Source of the DNA: Taibaiella sp.
Lineage (GTDB): Bacteria; Bacteroidota; Bacteroidia; Chitinophagales; Chitinophagaceae
Assembly: GCA_016786705.1 (NCBI GenBank)
Contig: JAEUVV010000003.1
Location: 1 to 64,000 of the forward strand
Direction of reading: 5' to 3'
Length of the DNA: 64,000 bases
A model generated the notes under the pieces. It made no database searches. It saw only the letters and a program-made list of their open reading frames with translations, and had not been told where the DNA came from. Of this stretch, positions 31,869 through 41,390 are shown one piece after another; positions within the stretch are counted from its first letter, which is position 1, and every line of letters starts with the position of its first letter. Made by a program: the position numbers and the translations under genes.

Positions 31869-33212
31869 TTAGGCGCCATGGTCCTCGAAGCGGAACTTGC
31901 GTAACTGCGGGGTCCGGAAATAGGTGATCGCCACCACCAGCAGGGTAATGCAGCCACCGGTAATAATGGCCGGGAAAGTACCCAGGTAATGGGCCATAGT
32001 GCCGCTTTCAAAATCACCCAGCTCATTGGAGGAACTGATGAACATACTATTCACCGAAGCCACGCGTCCGCGCATTTCATCCGGGGTTACTAATTGTAAA
32101 ATGGTTCCCCGTACTACCACACTTACCGCGTCAAACATACCGGTAAGGACCAGCAGGCCGAATGAAAGCAGCAAATAAGGGGAAAGGCCGAAGGCGATAA
32201 TGCCTAAAGCAAAACCGGCAGTACAGACGAAAAGTTTTTTACCCGGGTTAGTCTTAAGGGGGTAGAAAGCCAGTAAAATCAAAGTAAGCAAAGCGCCTAC
32301 ACCCATAGCGGAACGCAGTAGCCCATAAGCTACCGGGCCGGAGAAATAAACCCCGGCTTCCAGCGGGAAACGCTCTTCAACCACAGCTGGCAACAAGGCG
32401 ATGGCACCGCCAAAAAGCACGGAAAACATGTCCAGTAATTGCGCGCCTAAAAGGGCAGGGGTCTTAAACACAAATTTTAAACCCTCCCCGATACTCTGGA
32501 ATATTGGTTCTCTCTCCTTCTTTAAAATTGGCTTGGGCGCAATGCGTAATATCGGGATCAATAAGAGGAGTTCAATAGCCACCACGATCCCCATGCCACT
32601 TGCCGGCCCGTAAGAAGCGATAATGATACCCGAAAATATAGGCCCGAATACTGCACCTAACTGCCAGGCCATGCTCGACCAGCTTACCGCATTGGGATAC
32701 AGTTTTTTAGGGATCAGTAAACCCACAAGAGAAAATGCCGTGGGGCCTACAAAAGAACGGATGACCCCACCCAGGAAAATGACTACATAGATGAGGCCCA
32801 CCCGCCAGTTATGGCTTAAATGTTCGGCAGCCACAGGCAGGGAGAGATAAAATAAGCCGACTCCCAGTAATAGATAGCTGACAATAATCTTCACCATCAG
32901 GTTACGCTTTTCACTTAAGTCGACAAAATAACCGGAGAAAAAAGAACAGGCGACTACCGGGATCACTTCCGCCAGACCTACATAAGCCAGGGCCATCTTG
33001 CTGTGATTGGTGATCTGGTAGATCCAGTAAGTAACAACAGTGAACTGCAGGCTTAGCGCGAAGATCAGGCCGAAACGGATACACAGGTAATTGCGGTATT
33101 CGCGGTAGCCGAGCGCTTCATTCTTAGCCAGGAAATTTGAAAATGCTTTCAATTGCGGAAGTTTAAAATGATTGAGCCTGCAATTTACCTGAATTGTGAA
33201 GAACTGCTCCAT
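31869..33212 (-). CDS. MFS transporter (EntS-like group)
   Basis: A 447-residue transporter with about 12 hydrophobic helices. A typical first block is FRLGLIFALSLQFTVVTYW-like (seen as CIRFGLIFALSLQFTVVTYW), the A-loop region is DLSEKRNLMVK, and the second half has FPLEAGVYFSGPVAYGLLRSAMGVGALLT. It belongs to the MFS_3/EntS-like branch with unknown cargo. I start at the ATG at 33212 (MEQFFTIQV) because longer in-frame starts would run into the promoter and 5' end of the divergent queG gene. Confidence 0.85.
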   Translation of the reverse strand: MEQFFTIQVNCRLNHFKLPQLKAFSNFLAKNEALGYREYRNYLCIRFGLIFALSLQFTVVTYWIYQITNHSKMALAYVGLAEVIPVVACSFFSGYFVDLSEKRNLMVKIIVSYLLLGVGLFYLSLPVAAEHLSHNWRVGLIYVVIFLGGVIRSFVGPTAFSLVGLLIPKKLYPNAVSWSSMAWQLGAVFGPIFSGIIIASYGPASGMGIVVAIELLLLIPILRIAPKPILKKEREPIFQSIGEGLKFVFKTPALLGAQLLDMFSVLFGGAIALLPAVVEERFPLEAGVYFSGPVAYGLLRSAMGVGALLTLILLAFYPLKTNPGKKLFVCTAGFALGIIAFGLSPYLLLSFGLLVLTGMFDAVSVVVRGTILQLVTPDEMRGRVASVNSMFISSSNELGDFESGTMAHYLGTFPAIITGGCITLLVVAITYFRTPQLRKFRFEDHGA

Positions 33213-33244
33213 AGATATTTTCAATCCGATTGCATGAAAGCAAT

Positions 33245-33252
33245 TATTTTTG
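33245..33252 (+). promoter_or_regulatory. Probable queG promoter -7 box
   Basis: TATTTTTG fits TAnnTTTG. Transcription would begin near 33258, about 12 bases before the proposed non-ATG start at 33271. The -33 element is not convincing. Confidence 0.5.
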
Positions 33253-33270
33253 CAGTAAATACCAGCGCTC

Positions 33271-34200
33271 ATTTTATCCGCAAACCAACATACCGAATTT
33301 GTCAAACAGCTTTCTAAAAGGCTGGGCTTCGACTATTGCGGTATCGCCAGGGCCGAACGCCTGGAGGAGGAGGCCCGGCACCTGGAGGCCTGGCTCAACA
33401 AAGGTTATAACGGCAATATGGGCTACATGGAGCGTAATTTTGACCTGCGGGTAGACCCTTCTTTACTCGTACCCGGGGCACAATCGGTGATCACTTTATT
33501 ATTGAATTACTACCCGGAAGAAAGCCAGGTGGCGGACGCGCCGAAAATCTCCAAGTATGCTTACGGCGCGGATTATCATGAAGTGATCCGGGAAAAGCTG
33601 AATGAATTCCTGTTTGAGCTCCGGGCCAATATCGGGGAAGTAAACGGCCGTGGTTTTGTAGACAGCGCGCCTGTGCTGGAACGGGCCTGGGCCAAACGTA
33701 GCGGTATCGGTTGGGTAGGGAAGAACGCCAACCTGATCACTAAACAGTCGGGTTCCTTCTTCTTTATCGCTACCCTGATCACCGACCTGAAACTGGAGTA
33801 TGATGACCCCTTTGCCAAGGACTTTTGTGGTACCTGCACCAAATGCCTGGATGCCTGCCCTACAGAAGCCATTCTTGCGCCCGCTATTGTAGACGGGTCA
33901 AAATGTATTTCCTACCTTACTATTGAGTTGAAAGATGAGCTGATCGCCCCGGAATTTGCCGGGAAGATGGACAACTGGATGTTTGGCTGTGACGTGTGCC
34001 AGGATGTATGCCCCTGGAACCGTTTCTCCAAGCCCCACCAGCAGGAAGCCTTTAAACCGATTGATGCGGTATTGAACTTTACCTCGGGGGATTGGGAAGC
34101 CCTCAATGAAGACTATTTCAAGCAATTGCTCAAACATTCGCCTATAAAGCGCTCCAAGTGGAAGGGCATCAAAAGAAATATAGAGTTTTTAAAAGTCTAA
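33271..34200 (+). CDS. queG: Epoxyqueuosine reductase (non-canonical ATT start proposed)
   Basis: A 309-residue QueG, the cobalamin- and [4Fe-4S]-dependent enzyme that reduces epoxyqueuosine to queuosine in tRNA. Both ferredoxin-type clusters are intact: [12 protein letters not shown] and [11 protein letters not shown]. The catalytic-region sequence [16 protein letters not shown] is present. The first in-frame ATG (33418) would remove about 50 conserved N-terminal residues ([20 protein letters not shown] onward). The conserved frame is open upstream only to the TAA at 33256 and holds no ATG, GTG or TTG before 33418. ATT at 33271 sits where the usual ATG would be (followed by SANQHTEF). Either ATT initiates or the start codon is mutated. 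Confidence 0.85.
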   Translation: MLSANQHTEFVKQLSKRLGFDYCGIARAERLEEEARHLEAWLNKGYNGNMGYMERNFDLRVDPSLLVPGAQSVITLLLNYYPEESQVADAPKISKYAYGADYHEVIREKLNEFLFELRANIGEVNGRGFVDSAPVLERAWAKRSGIGWVGKNANLITKQSGSFFFIATLITDLKLEYDDPFAKDFCGTCTKCLDACPTEAILAPAIVDGSKCISYLTIELKDELIAPEFAGKMDNWMFGCDVCQDVCPWNRFSKPHQQEAFKPIDAVLNFTSGDWEALNEDYFKQLLKHSPIKRSKWKGIKRNIEFLKV

Positions 34201-34232
34201 GCAGTTCATATTATAAAAGAAATTATAATTAT

Positions 34233-34240
34233 TATATTTG
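34233..34240 (+). promoter_or_regulatory. -7 box upstream of the broken barrel gene
   Basis: TATATTTG matches TAnnTTTG, 28 bases before the ATG at 34269. The promoter outlasts the coding sequence it served. Confidence 0.5.
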
Positions 34241-34268
34241 ATTCATAGATATTGACAGAGCAATTAAT

Positions 34269-34895
34269 ATGAAAAAGCATCTTCTTTTAGTACTGTTGTT
34301 CTTTATAAGTAAAAACGCTTATACGCAACCCGGGCGCCAAGCTATAGGTGTAAAACCCTTAAATTATTCAAATATAATCTGGAAGCCGGATCCCAACGAC
34401 CACTTCGGCCGGCAATTTGGATTAGAATATGAATATTGTTTTTCCAAAAACAAAAAATTCAGTGTAGCAGCACCTTTTACCTACGGAATGATCCGGGAAA
34501 AGAGTGATTTTGGCTCTGACTTAAAAGGGCAGGAGTTTTTCTTACACCTGGTATAAAGTTCTATCCCGGTACTATTTGAGCGCAGCAGGCATAGTTTTGG
34601 TTTGCATTTGCTGCTAGGACAGGCACAATACAAGTATGACAGGCTTTTTGTGAAGGGAGCTCTTGCTTTAAATTACTGGGGTTGCTTAGCCAATTATAAT
34701 TATTCACTCCGGCTTTGGCGTACTTTTTTCCTGAAACCGGAAGCCGGCATCGGATATAGGTTTCAGGAAAAAAAGGATGATTTTATGTTCCTAAATGACG
34801 TTGGCCCTTATTCTGGCTGGATCCCGGGAAGTGCTACAGAAAACAAGACTGCTTTTATCGTCAATTTATCGCTTGGCCTTCACTATAGATTTTAA
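34269..34895 (+). pseudogene. Outer-membrane beta-barrel protein, interrupted
   Basis: A signal peptide (MKKHLLLVLLFFISKNAYTQ) and barrel strands run to a TAA at 34554. The same frame resumes with FERSRHSFGLHLLLGQAQYKY and ends in a typical C-terminal strand, FIVNLSLGLHYRF. Around the break, the +1 frame reads PGIKFYPGT, a strand commonly seen in these barrels (FxxPGIKFYP), so a lost base near 34545 plus a compensating change before about 34590 explains the stop better than a simple nonsense mutation. Total intact length would be about 208 residues. Its function was probably an unidentified OprF/porin-like small barrel; it might also be a sequencing error. Confidence 0.7.
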
Positions 34896-34941
34896 AAGCC
34901 TTACTTTAAAAAGATTTCTTTGAACTTATAAGAAGCGATAC

Positions 34942-34976
34942 TTTGATCCAATAAGTCCGAGCAATTTGTATATTTG
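34942..34976 (+). promoter_or_regulatory. hutU promoter (TTTG-N23-TATATTTG)
   Basis: TTTG at 34942-34945 and TATATTTG at 34969-34976, 23 bases apart and 34 bases before the hutU ATG. The spacing is at the long end of the usual range. Confidence 0.6.
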
Positions 34977-35010
34977 TGCCCGATAAAAATTAAAATAATC
35001 ATTACGATAT

Positions 35011-36666
35011 ATGTCAACTACAGGAAAAAGAGTGATCAAAGCGCCAACCGGCAGCACATTGAATTGTAAAAACTGGGTTTCGGAAGCCGCCTACCGGATG
35101 ATCCAGAACAACCTGGACCCGGAAGTAGCCGAGCGCCCCGAAGACCTGGTCGTATATGGCGGGATCGGGAAAGCTGCAAGAAACTGGGAAAGCTTTGATA
35201 AAATCCTGGAATGCCTGAAAAACCTGGAAGAAGATGAAACCTTAATGGTACAATCCGGTAAACCGGTAGGTATCCTGCGTTCTCATAAAAACGCGCCAAG
35301 AGTATTGATTGCGAATTCCAATTTAGTAGGCAAGTGGGCCAACTGGGAACACTTCCGCGAGCTGGAAGCCAAAGGCCTGATGATGTATGGGCAGATGACC
35401 GCGGGTAGCTGGATCTACATCGGTTCACAAGGTATCGTACAGGGTACTTATGAAACTTATTTATCCCTGGCCAATAAACACTATAACGGTAGCCTGAAAG
35501 GTACCCTGAATGTTACTGCCGGTCTTGGTGGTATGGGTGGCGCTCAGCCCCTGGCCATCACTATGAATGAAGGTGTCGCACTGGTAGCGGAGATTGAGCA
35601 ATGGCGTATTGATAAGCGCATCGAAACCCGCTATTGTGATGAAAGCTACAGCGATATTAAAACAGCGGTAGACCGTGCCCTGGCAGCTAAAGCCAATGGC
35701 GAAGCCGTTTCTATAGGTGTTTGCTGTAATGTGGTAGACTTGTTACAATATCTGATCGATAATAATATTGTGCCGGATACCCTGACCGACCAGACCTCGG
35801 CACATGATGAGCTGATCGGTTATTTCCCGGAAGGACTTTCTGTAGCAGAAGCGAATACTTTACGCGAAAGCGACCCGGAAAACTATAAATCCCGTTCCCT
35901 GGATACTATGGCAAGACACGTACGCCAGATGTTAACCTTACAACAAATGGGTGCGATTACTTTTGACTACGGTAACAACCTGCGCGGACAAGCTAAAGAC
36001 AAACGTGGCGTTGAGAACGCGTTTGACTTCCCGGGATTCGTACCGGCCTATATCCGTCCTTTGTTCTGCGAAGGTAAAGGTCCTTTCCGCTGGGTAGCCT
36101 TAAGCGGCGATCCTGAAGATATTTATACCACCGATAAAGCGCTGGCGGAACTGTTCCCGGAGAATGAAGGTTTGCAACGCTGGTTGAAAATGGCGAAAGA
36201 AAAGATCGCTTTCCAGGGTTTACCTTCCCGTATTTGCTGGTTAGGTATGGGCGAAAGAGAAAAAGCAGGTCTTTTATTCAACCAGTTAGTAAGAGAAGGC
36301 AAAGTGAAAGCGCCGATCGTTATTGGCCGCGACCACCTGGATTGTGGCTCAGTAGCTTCTCCAAACCGCGAAACTGAGGCTATGAAAGACGGTTCTGACG
36401 CGGTAGCTGACTGGCCGATCCTGAATGCCCTGATCAATACTGCCGGAGGTGCAAGCTGGGTAAGCTTCCATCATGGTGGTGGGGTAGGTATGGGCTATTC
36501 CCTGCATGCCGGTATGGTCATCGTTGCCGATGGCTCTGAGGATGCCGAAGAAAGATTAAAACGCGTATTACATAATGACCCGGCAATGGGCGTATTGCGT
36601 CATACCGATGCCGGCTATGAAGACGCGACGGAATATGCCGATAATTTTGGCCTGAATATCTGGTAA
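35011..36666 (+). CDS. hutU: Urocanate hydratase
   Basis: A 551-residue urocanase, step two of histidine degradation (urocanate to imidazolonepropionate), using tightly bound NAD+. Family blocks are clear: [21 protein letters not shown], the NAD-binding [11 protein letters not shown], and the catalytic Cys in [17 protein letters not shown] followed by [16 protein letters not shown]. The length is normal. No other hut gene is in the window, so it stands alone with its own promoter and terminator. Confidence 0.97.
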   Translation: MSTTGKRVIKAPTGSTLNCKNWVSEAAYRMIQNNLDPEVAERPEDLVVYGGIGKAARNWESFDKILECLKNLEEDETLMVQSGKPVGILRSHKNAPRVLIANSNLVGKWANWEHFRELEAKGLMMYGQMTAGSWIYIGSQGIVQGTYETYLSLANKHYNGSLKGTLNVTAGLGGMGGAQPLAITMNEGVALVAEIEQWRIDKRIETRYCDESYSDIKTAVDRALAAKANGEAVSIGVCCNVVDLLQYLIDNNIVPDTLTDQTSAHDELIGYFPEGLSVAEANTLRESDPENYKSRSLDTMARHVRQMLTLQQMGAITFDYGNNLRGQAKDKRGVENAFDFPGFVPAYIRPLFCEGKGPFRWVALSGDPEDIYTTDKALAELFPENEGLQRWLKMAKEKIAFQGLPSRICWLGMGEREKAGLLFNQLVREGKVKAPIVIGRDHLDCGSVASPNRETEAMKDGSDAVADWPILNALINTAGGASWVSFHHGGGVGMGYSLHAGMVIVADGSEDAEERLKRVLHNDPAMGVLRHTDAGYEDATEYADNFGLNIW

Positions 36667-36690
36667 GCAGCATATTTTGAATAATTTATG

Positions 36691-36722
36691 AATGGCGGCA
36701 GGATTTTCAGCCGCCATTTTTC
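36691..36722 (+). terminator. Terminator after hutU
   Basis: AATGGCGGC (36691-36699) pairs with GCCGCCATT (36710-36718), followed by a T-rich tract. It lies 25 bases past the stop. Confidence 0.88.
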
Positions 36723-36754
36723 TATTTTTAAAGCTTAATTGATACAGAGATATA

Positions 36755-37663
36755 ATGAAGAAAATTATTTTAGGTACTGTCGCCGCTTTTTTAGCCCTGG
36801 CTCCCATTAGTCCGGTTATTGCCCAGGGAAAAGCGAAAACCACGAAACAAAAATCCGTTGATCAGAACTCTTTGCTGTGGAAGATCAGCGGGAACGGGCT
36901 TAGCAAACCTTCCTATGTATTTGGTACCATACATCTCATTTGCCAGGATGACTTTTTCTGGACCCCGGTAATGGATGCTACTTTTAAATCTGTGGAAAAG
37001 ATCTGTATGGAAATGGACATGGATGACCCCCAGCTGCAAATGACGCTGGCTATGGGCATGATAGATAAAGAGGGAAAAAAACTATCTTCTTATTTTACAC
37101 CGGAAGATTATGAAAAACTGACGGCCTATGCTTCAGAACGGCTAAAAGAAGTGCCGCTAAGCGTCCTGGATATGATGAAGCCCGCCGCGGTATGGACCAC
37201 GATGATCATGCTGCAGTATAATTGTGCAACGGTAAAGTCGTATGAAGTAGAGCTGGTAGCAAAGGCTAATGAGGAAAAAAAAGAAATCCTGGGCCTGGAA
37301 ACAGCTAACGAACAGCTGGATTTCATATTGGGGATGCCTGATGCCGAAGTGGTAGAAGCGATCAATGACATGGTACAGGGTAAGGGCAAAGCGGAACTGG
37401 ATGCACAGTTCGCGGACATGATCAATGCTTATAAAAAGCAGGAGCTCAACCAGCTGTATGCATTGAGCGACCGGGAAACGGCCATGAAAATGGATAAAGT
37501 AAAATTCCTCGACAACCGGAATGAAAACTGGATCCCGAAAATGAAAGAGATGATGGCGCAGCATTCAACCTTCTTCGCGGTAGGCGCGGCGCATTTACCC
37601 GGCAAAAATGGTGTGCTTCAATTATTGAAGGCGGCGGGTTATACGGTAGAGCCGGTAAAATAG
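36755..37663 (+). CDS. TraB/GumN family protein
   Basis: A 302-residue exported protein: signal peptide MKKIILGTVAAFLALAPISPVIAQ, the first family motif PSYVFGTIHLICQDD with its conserved His, and the C-terminal motif FFAVGAAHLPGKNGVLQLLKAAGY. TraB/GumN proteins share a fold with Tiki-type metalloproteases, which use the two GxxH-type motifs; a protease role is plausible but untested here. A second TraB-like gene lies 1.5 kb downstream, beyond pdhB. Confidence 0.88.
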   Translation: MKKIILGTVAAFLALAPISPVIAQGKAKTTKQKSVDQNSLLWKISGNGLSKPSYVFGTIHLICQDDFFWTPVMDATFKSVEKICMEMDMDDPQLQMTLAMGMIDKEGKKLSSYFTPEDYEKLTAYASERLKEVPLSVLDMMKPAAVWTTMIMLQYNCATVKSYEVELVAKANEEKKEILGLETANEQLDFILGMPDAEVVEAINDMVQGKGKAELDAQFADMINAYKKQELNQLYALSDRETAMKMDKVKFLDNRNENWIPKMKEMMAQHSTFFAVGAAHLPGKNGVLQLLKAAGYTVEPVK

Positions 37664-37681
37664 ATTGTGACGAAATATTAA

Positions 37682-37714
37682 AAACCTATAAGGTTTCAAA
37701 AACCTTATAGGTTT
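37682..37714. repeat. 33-bp palindromic repeat, copy B
   Basis: Same palindrome as at 26847 and 61128 with arms AAACCTATAAGGTT and AACCTTATAGGTTT. It sits 19 bases past the traB-like gene, just before a conventional terminator. Confidence 0.85.
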
Positions 37715-37724
37715 ATATACCTAA

Positions 37725-37765
37725 AACAAAAGTGGACGCTGAAGCATCCACTTTTGTTATTTTTT
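37725..37765. terminator. Bidirectional terminator between the TraB-like gene and pdhB
   Basis: AACAAAAGTGGA pairs with TCCACTTTTGTT around a GC-rich loop and is followed by TATTTTTT. It lies between two converging genes and can stop both. Confidence 0.85.
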
Positions 37766-37779
37766 ATAAATAAGTATGA

Positions 37780-38763
37780 CTATTTTTTAATGTACATTAC
37801 TTCTTTTACCGCTTTTACCGTCTTTGATACATCCGGCAGGTAAGCCGCTACTAAATTCGGTGCATAGTGCATATTAGCATCTGCCGAATTCACACGGATC
37901 ACCGGCGCGTCCAGGTAATCGAAGGCGTCTTTTTGTACGCGGTAAGCGATCTCTGAAGAGATAGAGGCAAAAGGCCATTGCTCTTCCACGATCACCAAAC
38001 GGTTTGTTTTCTTTACAGAATTCAGGATCGTTTCATGGTCCAGCGGACGGATCGTACGCAAGTCGATCACTTCAGCATCAATCCCTTCTTTAGCCAGCTC
38101 TTCGGCTGCGGCTAAAGCTATTTTCATCATTTTATTGTAAGAAATGATCGTGATATCTTTTCCTTCACGGGCGATACGCGCTTTACCGATCGGGATCAGG
38201 TATTCTTCTTCGGGCACTTCACCCAGGTCGCCATACATTACTTCAGATTCCATGAAAACAACCGGATCGTCATCACGGATTGCTGATTTTAATAAACCTT
38301 TGGCATCATATGGGTTGGAAACAGAAATTACTTTTAACCCCGGGATATTAGCATACCAGCTTTCAAAAGCCTGGGAGTGCTGGGCACCCAGCTGACCGGC
38401 AGAACCGTTAGGGCCACGGAACACGATGGGGTTACCAAAATGGCCACCGCTCATAGACAACATTTTTGCAGAGTGGTTCAGGATCTGGTCTAAAGCCAGT
38501 ACGGCAAAGTTCCAGGTCATGAATTCTACGATAGGGCGTAAACCATTGGAAGCCGCACCTACCGCTATAGCCGCAAAACCTAATTCTGCGATCGGGGTAT
38601 CAATTATTCTTTTGGGACCGAACTCATCTAACATTCCCTGGCTTACTTTGTAAGCACCATTGTATTGCGCAACTTCTTCCCCCATCAAAAATACACGCTC
38701 ATCTCTACGCATTTCTTCTTGCATTGCCTCACGTAAGGCCTGACGAAAAGCTATTTCAGCCAT
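37780..38763 (-). CDS. pdhB: Pyruvate dehydrogenase E1 component, beta subunit
   Basis: A 327-residue E1-beta of the pyruvate (branched-chain type) dehydrogenase complex, which with E1-alpha and TPP decarboxylates pyruvate. The N-terminus ([36 protein letters not shown] shortened here) and blocks such as [32 protein letters not shown] and [13 protein letters not shown] are typical. The alpha subunit and E2 are not adjacent. A TATCTTTA box (minus, 38808-38815) may be its promoter. Confidence 0.95.
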   Translation of the reverse strand: MAEIAFRQALREAMQEEMRRDERVFLMGEEVAQYNGAYKVSQGMLDEFGPKRIIDTPIAELGFAAIAVGAASNGLRPIVEFMTWNFAVLALDQILNHSAKMLSMSGGHFGNPIVFRGPNGSAGQLGAQHSQAFESWYANIPGLKVISVSNPYDAKGLLKSAIRDDDPVVFMESEVMYGDLGEVPEEEYLIPIGKARIAREGKDITIISYNKMMKIALAAAEELAKEGIDAEVIDLRTIRPLDHETILNSVKKTNRLVIVEEQWPFASISSEIAYRVQKDAFDYLDAPVIRVNSADANMHYAPNLVAAYLPDVSKTVKAVKEVMYIKK

Positions 38764-39171
38764 AAACTATTCTTTATTAGATTAATTTCTGATTATAAAA
38801 AATTCGGGTAAAGATACATTACTATCTTGTAATCGGGATTATTTTATCTGAAAAAATGAATTTTTAAGTTTTCCACCCTTGATGGGTTCTTTTGTTGTAT
38901 AATAACGCATTCCTTAAGTACCTGTTTTCTGCCGTTTACCTGAATTAAACACCAAAGCGTAGCTAATAAAGCAAAATATAAACCAGGAACCGGACTTATG
39001 AAAAATTATGGATCAATGGAGCAGAACAAGCTTAACAGGCCATAACCACACACAATATTAAAAAAGAACAGGCAACGGTTTATAAATACAGTGCATTGTC
39101 TTTATTCTTATATTTAATCTTTTGATTAAAAGATTGAATATTTATTTTCCCTTACTTTTAAATAGGAGTTT
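38764..39171. other. 408-bp intergenic region between pdhB and a TraB-like gene
   Basis: No gene is supported. It holds the pdhB leader on the left and, on the right, an inverted repeat at 39110-39141 followed by a strong AGGAG ribosome-binding site (39164-39168) for the gene at 39172. Confidence 0.5.
39110..39141. repeat. A+T-rich inverted repeat upstream of the second TraB-like gene
   Basis: ATATT-x-AATCTTTT (39110-39123) pairs with AAAAGATT-x-AATAT (39128-39141) around GATT. It lies 30 bases before the ATG at 39172. It could be an operator or a 5'-UTR hairpin; it is too A+T-rich to be a convincing terminator. Confidence 0.5.
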
Positions 39172-39993
39172 ATGTTGTACTACAAAGCCCTGGCCCGGCA
39201 ATTTCTGCTTATTAGCTGCCTGATCCTCAATATTGCTTACGTACAAGCACAATCACAAAGCGAAACGGACGCCGCCTTAGGCGCATTGAAATCCATGAAG
39301 CCGGAGCAGGTAGAGATGATGCTGAAAATGGCGATGAACACCTTGCCACCCAACAAAAGAAGCGACCTGGAAGATGCCCTGAAGCTAATGAAGGCGACCA
39401 GGCCGGAAACGCAAGCTATTGAATGGAAACACAAATCCATCATATTTGTACCCATCGCTCATGCCAGTACGCCGGAGTTCTATAATGGTGTTAAATCCGT
39501 GGTCAGCAATTATAAAGCAAAAGGCTATACCGTTTTTTATGAGCAGATCACAAGAGCAGCAAAAAAGGAAGAAACCGCCGGGAAGCCGGATACCCTGGCC
39601 CTGAAATTCAGGAAACTGGTCGGCCTGGAACCTACCCGGCAGACCTATGCCATATTGAAAAATTTCTTTCCCGGTATCGTAGCCCAGCCGGAATACAAAG
39701 ACCTGGGTATTACCGCTTCGGACCTGAACGCCGACATCAGCCTGGAACAACTGGTAGGAAAGTATGAAGACCTGTATGGCCCTGTTGCCCTCAATAATTG
39801 TGATTTTGAAACTAAAACTGGTGTATTAGGCTATAATTGCGGTGCCCTGGGCAATGATATAGAACCCGTGATCCTGGATTACCGGAATGAAAATGTTGCC
39901 CGCCTGGTAAAATCAGCGGCTACCTATAAAATCCTGGTTATCTATGGCGCAAAGCATATCCCCGGCATTATCAAATTATTATCAGAAGATTAG
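39172..39993 (+). CDS. Secreted TraB/GumN-like protein
   Basis: A 273-residue protein with signal peptide (FLLISCLILNIAYVQAQ). After a helical linker comes a His-containing strand (IIFVPIAHASTPEFYNGV), then FYEQITRA. The C-terminal motif VIYGAKHIPGIIKLL parallels GAAHLPGKNGVLQLL of the TraB-like gene at 36755. The two motifs at opposite ends with conserved His are the reason for the call; the middle is divergent, so it is a remote member. Preceded by AGGAG and an inverted repeat. Confidence 0.6.
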   Translation: MLYYKALARQFLLISCLILNIAYVQAQSQSETDAALGALKSMKPEQVEMMLKMAMNTLPPNKRSDLEDALKLMKATRPETQAIEWKHKSIIFVPIAHASTPEFYNGVKSVVSNYKAKGYTVFYEQITRAAKKEETAGKPDTLALKFRKLVGLEPTRQTYAILKNFFPGIVAQPEYKDLGITASDLNADISLEQLVGKYEDLYGPVALNNCDFETKTGVLGYNCGALGNDIEPVILDYRNENVARLVKSAATYKILVIYGAKHIPGIIKLLSED

Positions 39994-40088
39994 CCGGGCC
40001 TGGAATTGGCTGCAAACAGGTTTTTTGCCGGCAAAAAAGATCATCCTATTTTTTTAAGAACAATATGAATAATTTTAGTTTTTTTTCC

Positions 40089-40096
40089 TAATTTTG
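40089..40096 (+). promoter_or_regulatory. rpsP promoter -7 box
   Basis: TAATTTTG matches TAnnTTTG, 42 bases before the rpsP ATG. No clear TTTG lies upstream at the expected distance. Confidence 0.55.
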
Positions 40097-40137
40097 CATT
40101 TCCAATTTATTTATTAACGCAAATAATTTCAATTATT

Positions 40138-40668
40138 ATGGCAGTAAAAATCCGCCTGCAACGCCATGGGTCTAAAAAACGCCCATTTTATTTTATCGTA
40201 GCTGCTAACAGCACTTCCCCACGTGACGGTAAATTTATCGAAAAATTAGGTACTTACAATCCATTGACCGTACCTGCGACTGTTCGTATCAATCGTGAAG
40301 CTGCTCTTGAGTGGTTAAACAAAGGTGCGCAACCTACTAACACAGTACGCCGTATCTTATCCTTCAAAGGTGTATTGTACATGAAACACCTTATGCGTGG
40401 TGTTGCTTTAGGTTTATTCAACGAAACTGAAGCAAAAGAGAAATTCGAAAAATGGAATGCTGAACACGAGCAATTAGTCGTTAAACGTGAAGAAGCTAAC
40501 CGTAAACACAAAGCGGATAAGCGTCATGCTGCTTCTCAGGAATCAGTTCGTCGTGTAGAAGAAAAAGAAGCTGCTAAAGCTGCTGCAAAAGCAGAGGCTG
40601 AAACTGCAAATGCTGCTACCGAAGACGCTCCTGCTGCTGAAGGAGATGCTCCTGCAGAAGAAGCTTAA
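40138..40668 (+). CDS. rpsP: 30S ribosomal protein S16
   Basis: A 176-residue S16. The first ~80 residues are the conserved core ([53 protein letters not shown]). The remaining ~95 are a charged, helical extension ending in an Ala/Glu-rich low-complexity tail ([19 protein letters not shown]), about twice the size of E. coli S16, as usual in Bacteroidota. It is followed by rimM, an order conserved across bacteria. Confidence 0.97.
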   Translation: MAVKIRLQRHGSKKRPFYFIVAANSTSPRDGKFIEKLGTYNPLTVPATVRINREAALEWLNKGAQPTNTVRRILSFKGVLYMKHLMRGVALGLFNETEAKEKFEKWNAEHEQLVVKREEANRKHKADKRHAASQESVRRVEEKEAAKAAAKAEAETANAATEDAPAAEGDAPAEEA

Positions 40669-40690
40669 TCTTTTTTGTATAAAAATTAAG

Positions 40691-40726
40691 GAAAAGGAAA
40701 TAACAATTTGTTGTTTCCTTTTTTTA
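40691..40726 (+). terminator. Hairpin with T-run between rpsP and rimM
   Basis: AAAAGGAAATAACAA pairs with TTGTTTCCTTTTT, then T-run. It could end rpsP transcription or act as a partial terminator that lowers rimM relative to S16. Confidence 0.75.
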
Positions 40727-40742
40727 TGAAACCAGATCAATC

Positions 40743-41264
40743 ATGGAATTTATTCAAATAGGGAAAATAACAGGGACACATGGCCTTAATGGCAATGTGA
40801 GCATATTTCACCATCTCGGTAAACTTTCCGGCTTAAAAAACCTGAAACATATCTTCATCGAACTCAAAAGAGAAAGCTATATCCCTTTTTTCACCGAGCA
40901 GGTAAAAATTGATAACGACCAGGAACTTTTTGTCAAACTGGAAGAAGTGGATACTGTAGAAGACGCTAAGTCCCTGAGTGGCAAACAGGTATACCTCAGT
41001 ACAGAGCAATACGAAAAATTAAACCCTAAAGAAGCGGATATTAATTTTATCGGCTTTGAAGTCTGGGACCAGCAAGCCGGGAAGCTCGGCAAAGTGGAAG
41101 ACCTTTTAGAAACACCGGGCCAACTGCTTGCCAGCATCTCTGTAAACGGCAAAGAAGTGATCGCTCCTCTAAACGACCAGACGATTATCTCGGTAGATAT
41201 ACCTACCAAGCAATTGAAACTGCAGTTACCGGAAGGATTGCTGGATGTATATTTAAACGACTGA
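40743..41264 (+). CDS. rimM: Ribosome maturation factor RimM
   Basis: A 173-residue RimM, which binds S19 and helps 30S head maturation. The N-terminal RimM domain starts FIQIGKITGTHGLNGNVSIF; the C-terminal PRC-barrel domain holds FIGFEVWDQQAGKLGKVEDLLETPGQ and the ending FLEVLPEGLLDVYLND-like block (QLPEGLLDVYLND). Normal length. In many bacteria trmD and rplS follow; here an ABC exporter does. Confidence 0.95.
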   Translation: MEFIQIGKITGTHGLNGNVSIFHHLGKLSGLKNLKHIFIELKRESYIPFFTEQVKIDNDQELFVKLEEVDTVEDAKSLSGKQVYLSTEQYEKLNPKEADINFIGFEVWDQQAGKLGKVEDLLETPGQLLASISVNGKEVIAPLNDQTIISVDIPTKQLKLQLPEGLLDVYLND

Positions 41265-41308
41265 TTTACAATATAAGGGGGATTTTTAAGGGTAGATCTG
41301 TACCCGGG

Positions 41309-41340
41309 TTTGGAGTTTGCCCCATTCTCCATTAACTTTG
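41309..41340 (+). promoter_or_regulatory. Promoter of the ABC exporter operon
   Basis: TTTG at 41309-41312 and TAACTTTG at 41333-41340 with a 20-base spacer, both matching the Bacteroidota consensus. It supports the ATG at 41391 as the real start of the next gene, because the longer frame begins inside the promoter. Confidence 0.72.
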
Positions 41341-41390
41341 GACGGCTTAGTATCAATGTTGAGCTTAAAACACACAAAAGAATAGCACAT

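Noticed and set aside
33230..33454. 74-residue plus-strand frame overlapping the queG 5' end
   Set aside because: It is in the wrong frame; the conserved QueG residues are read in another frame across the same bases.
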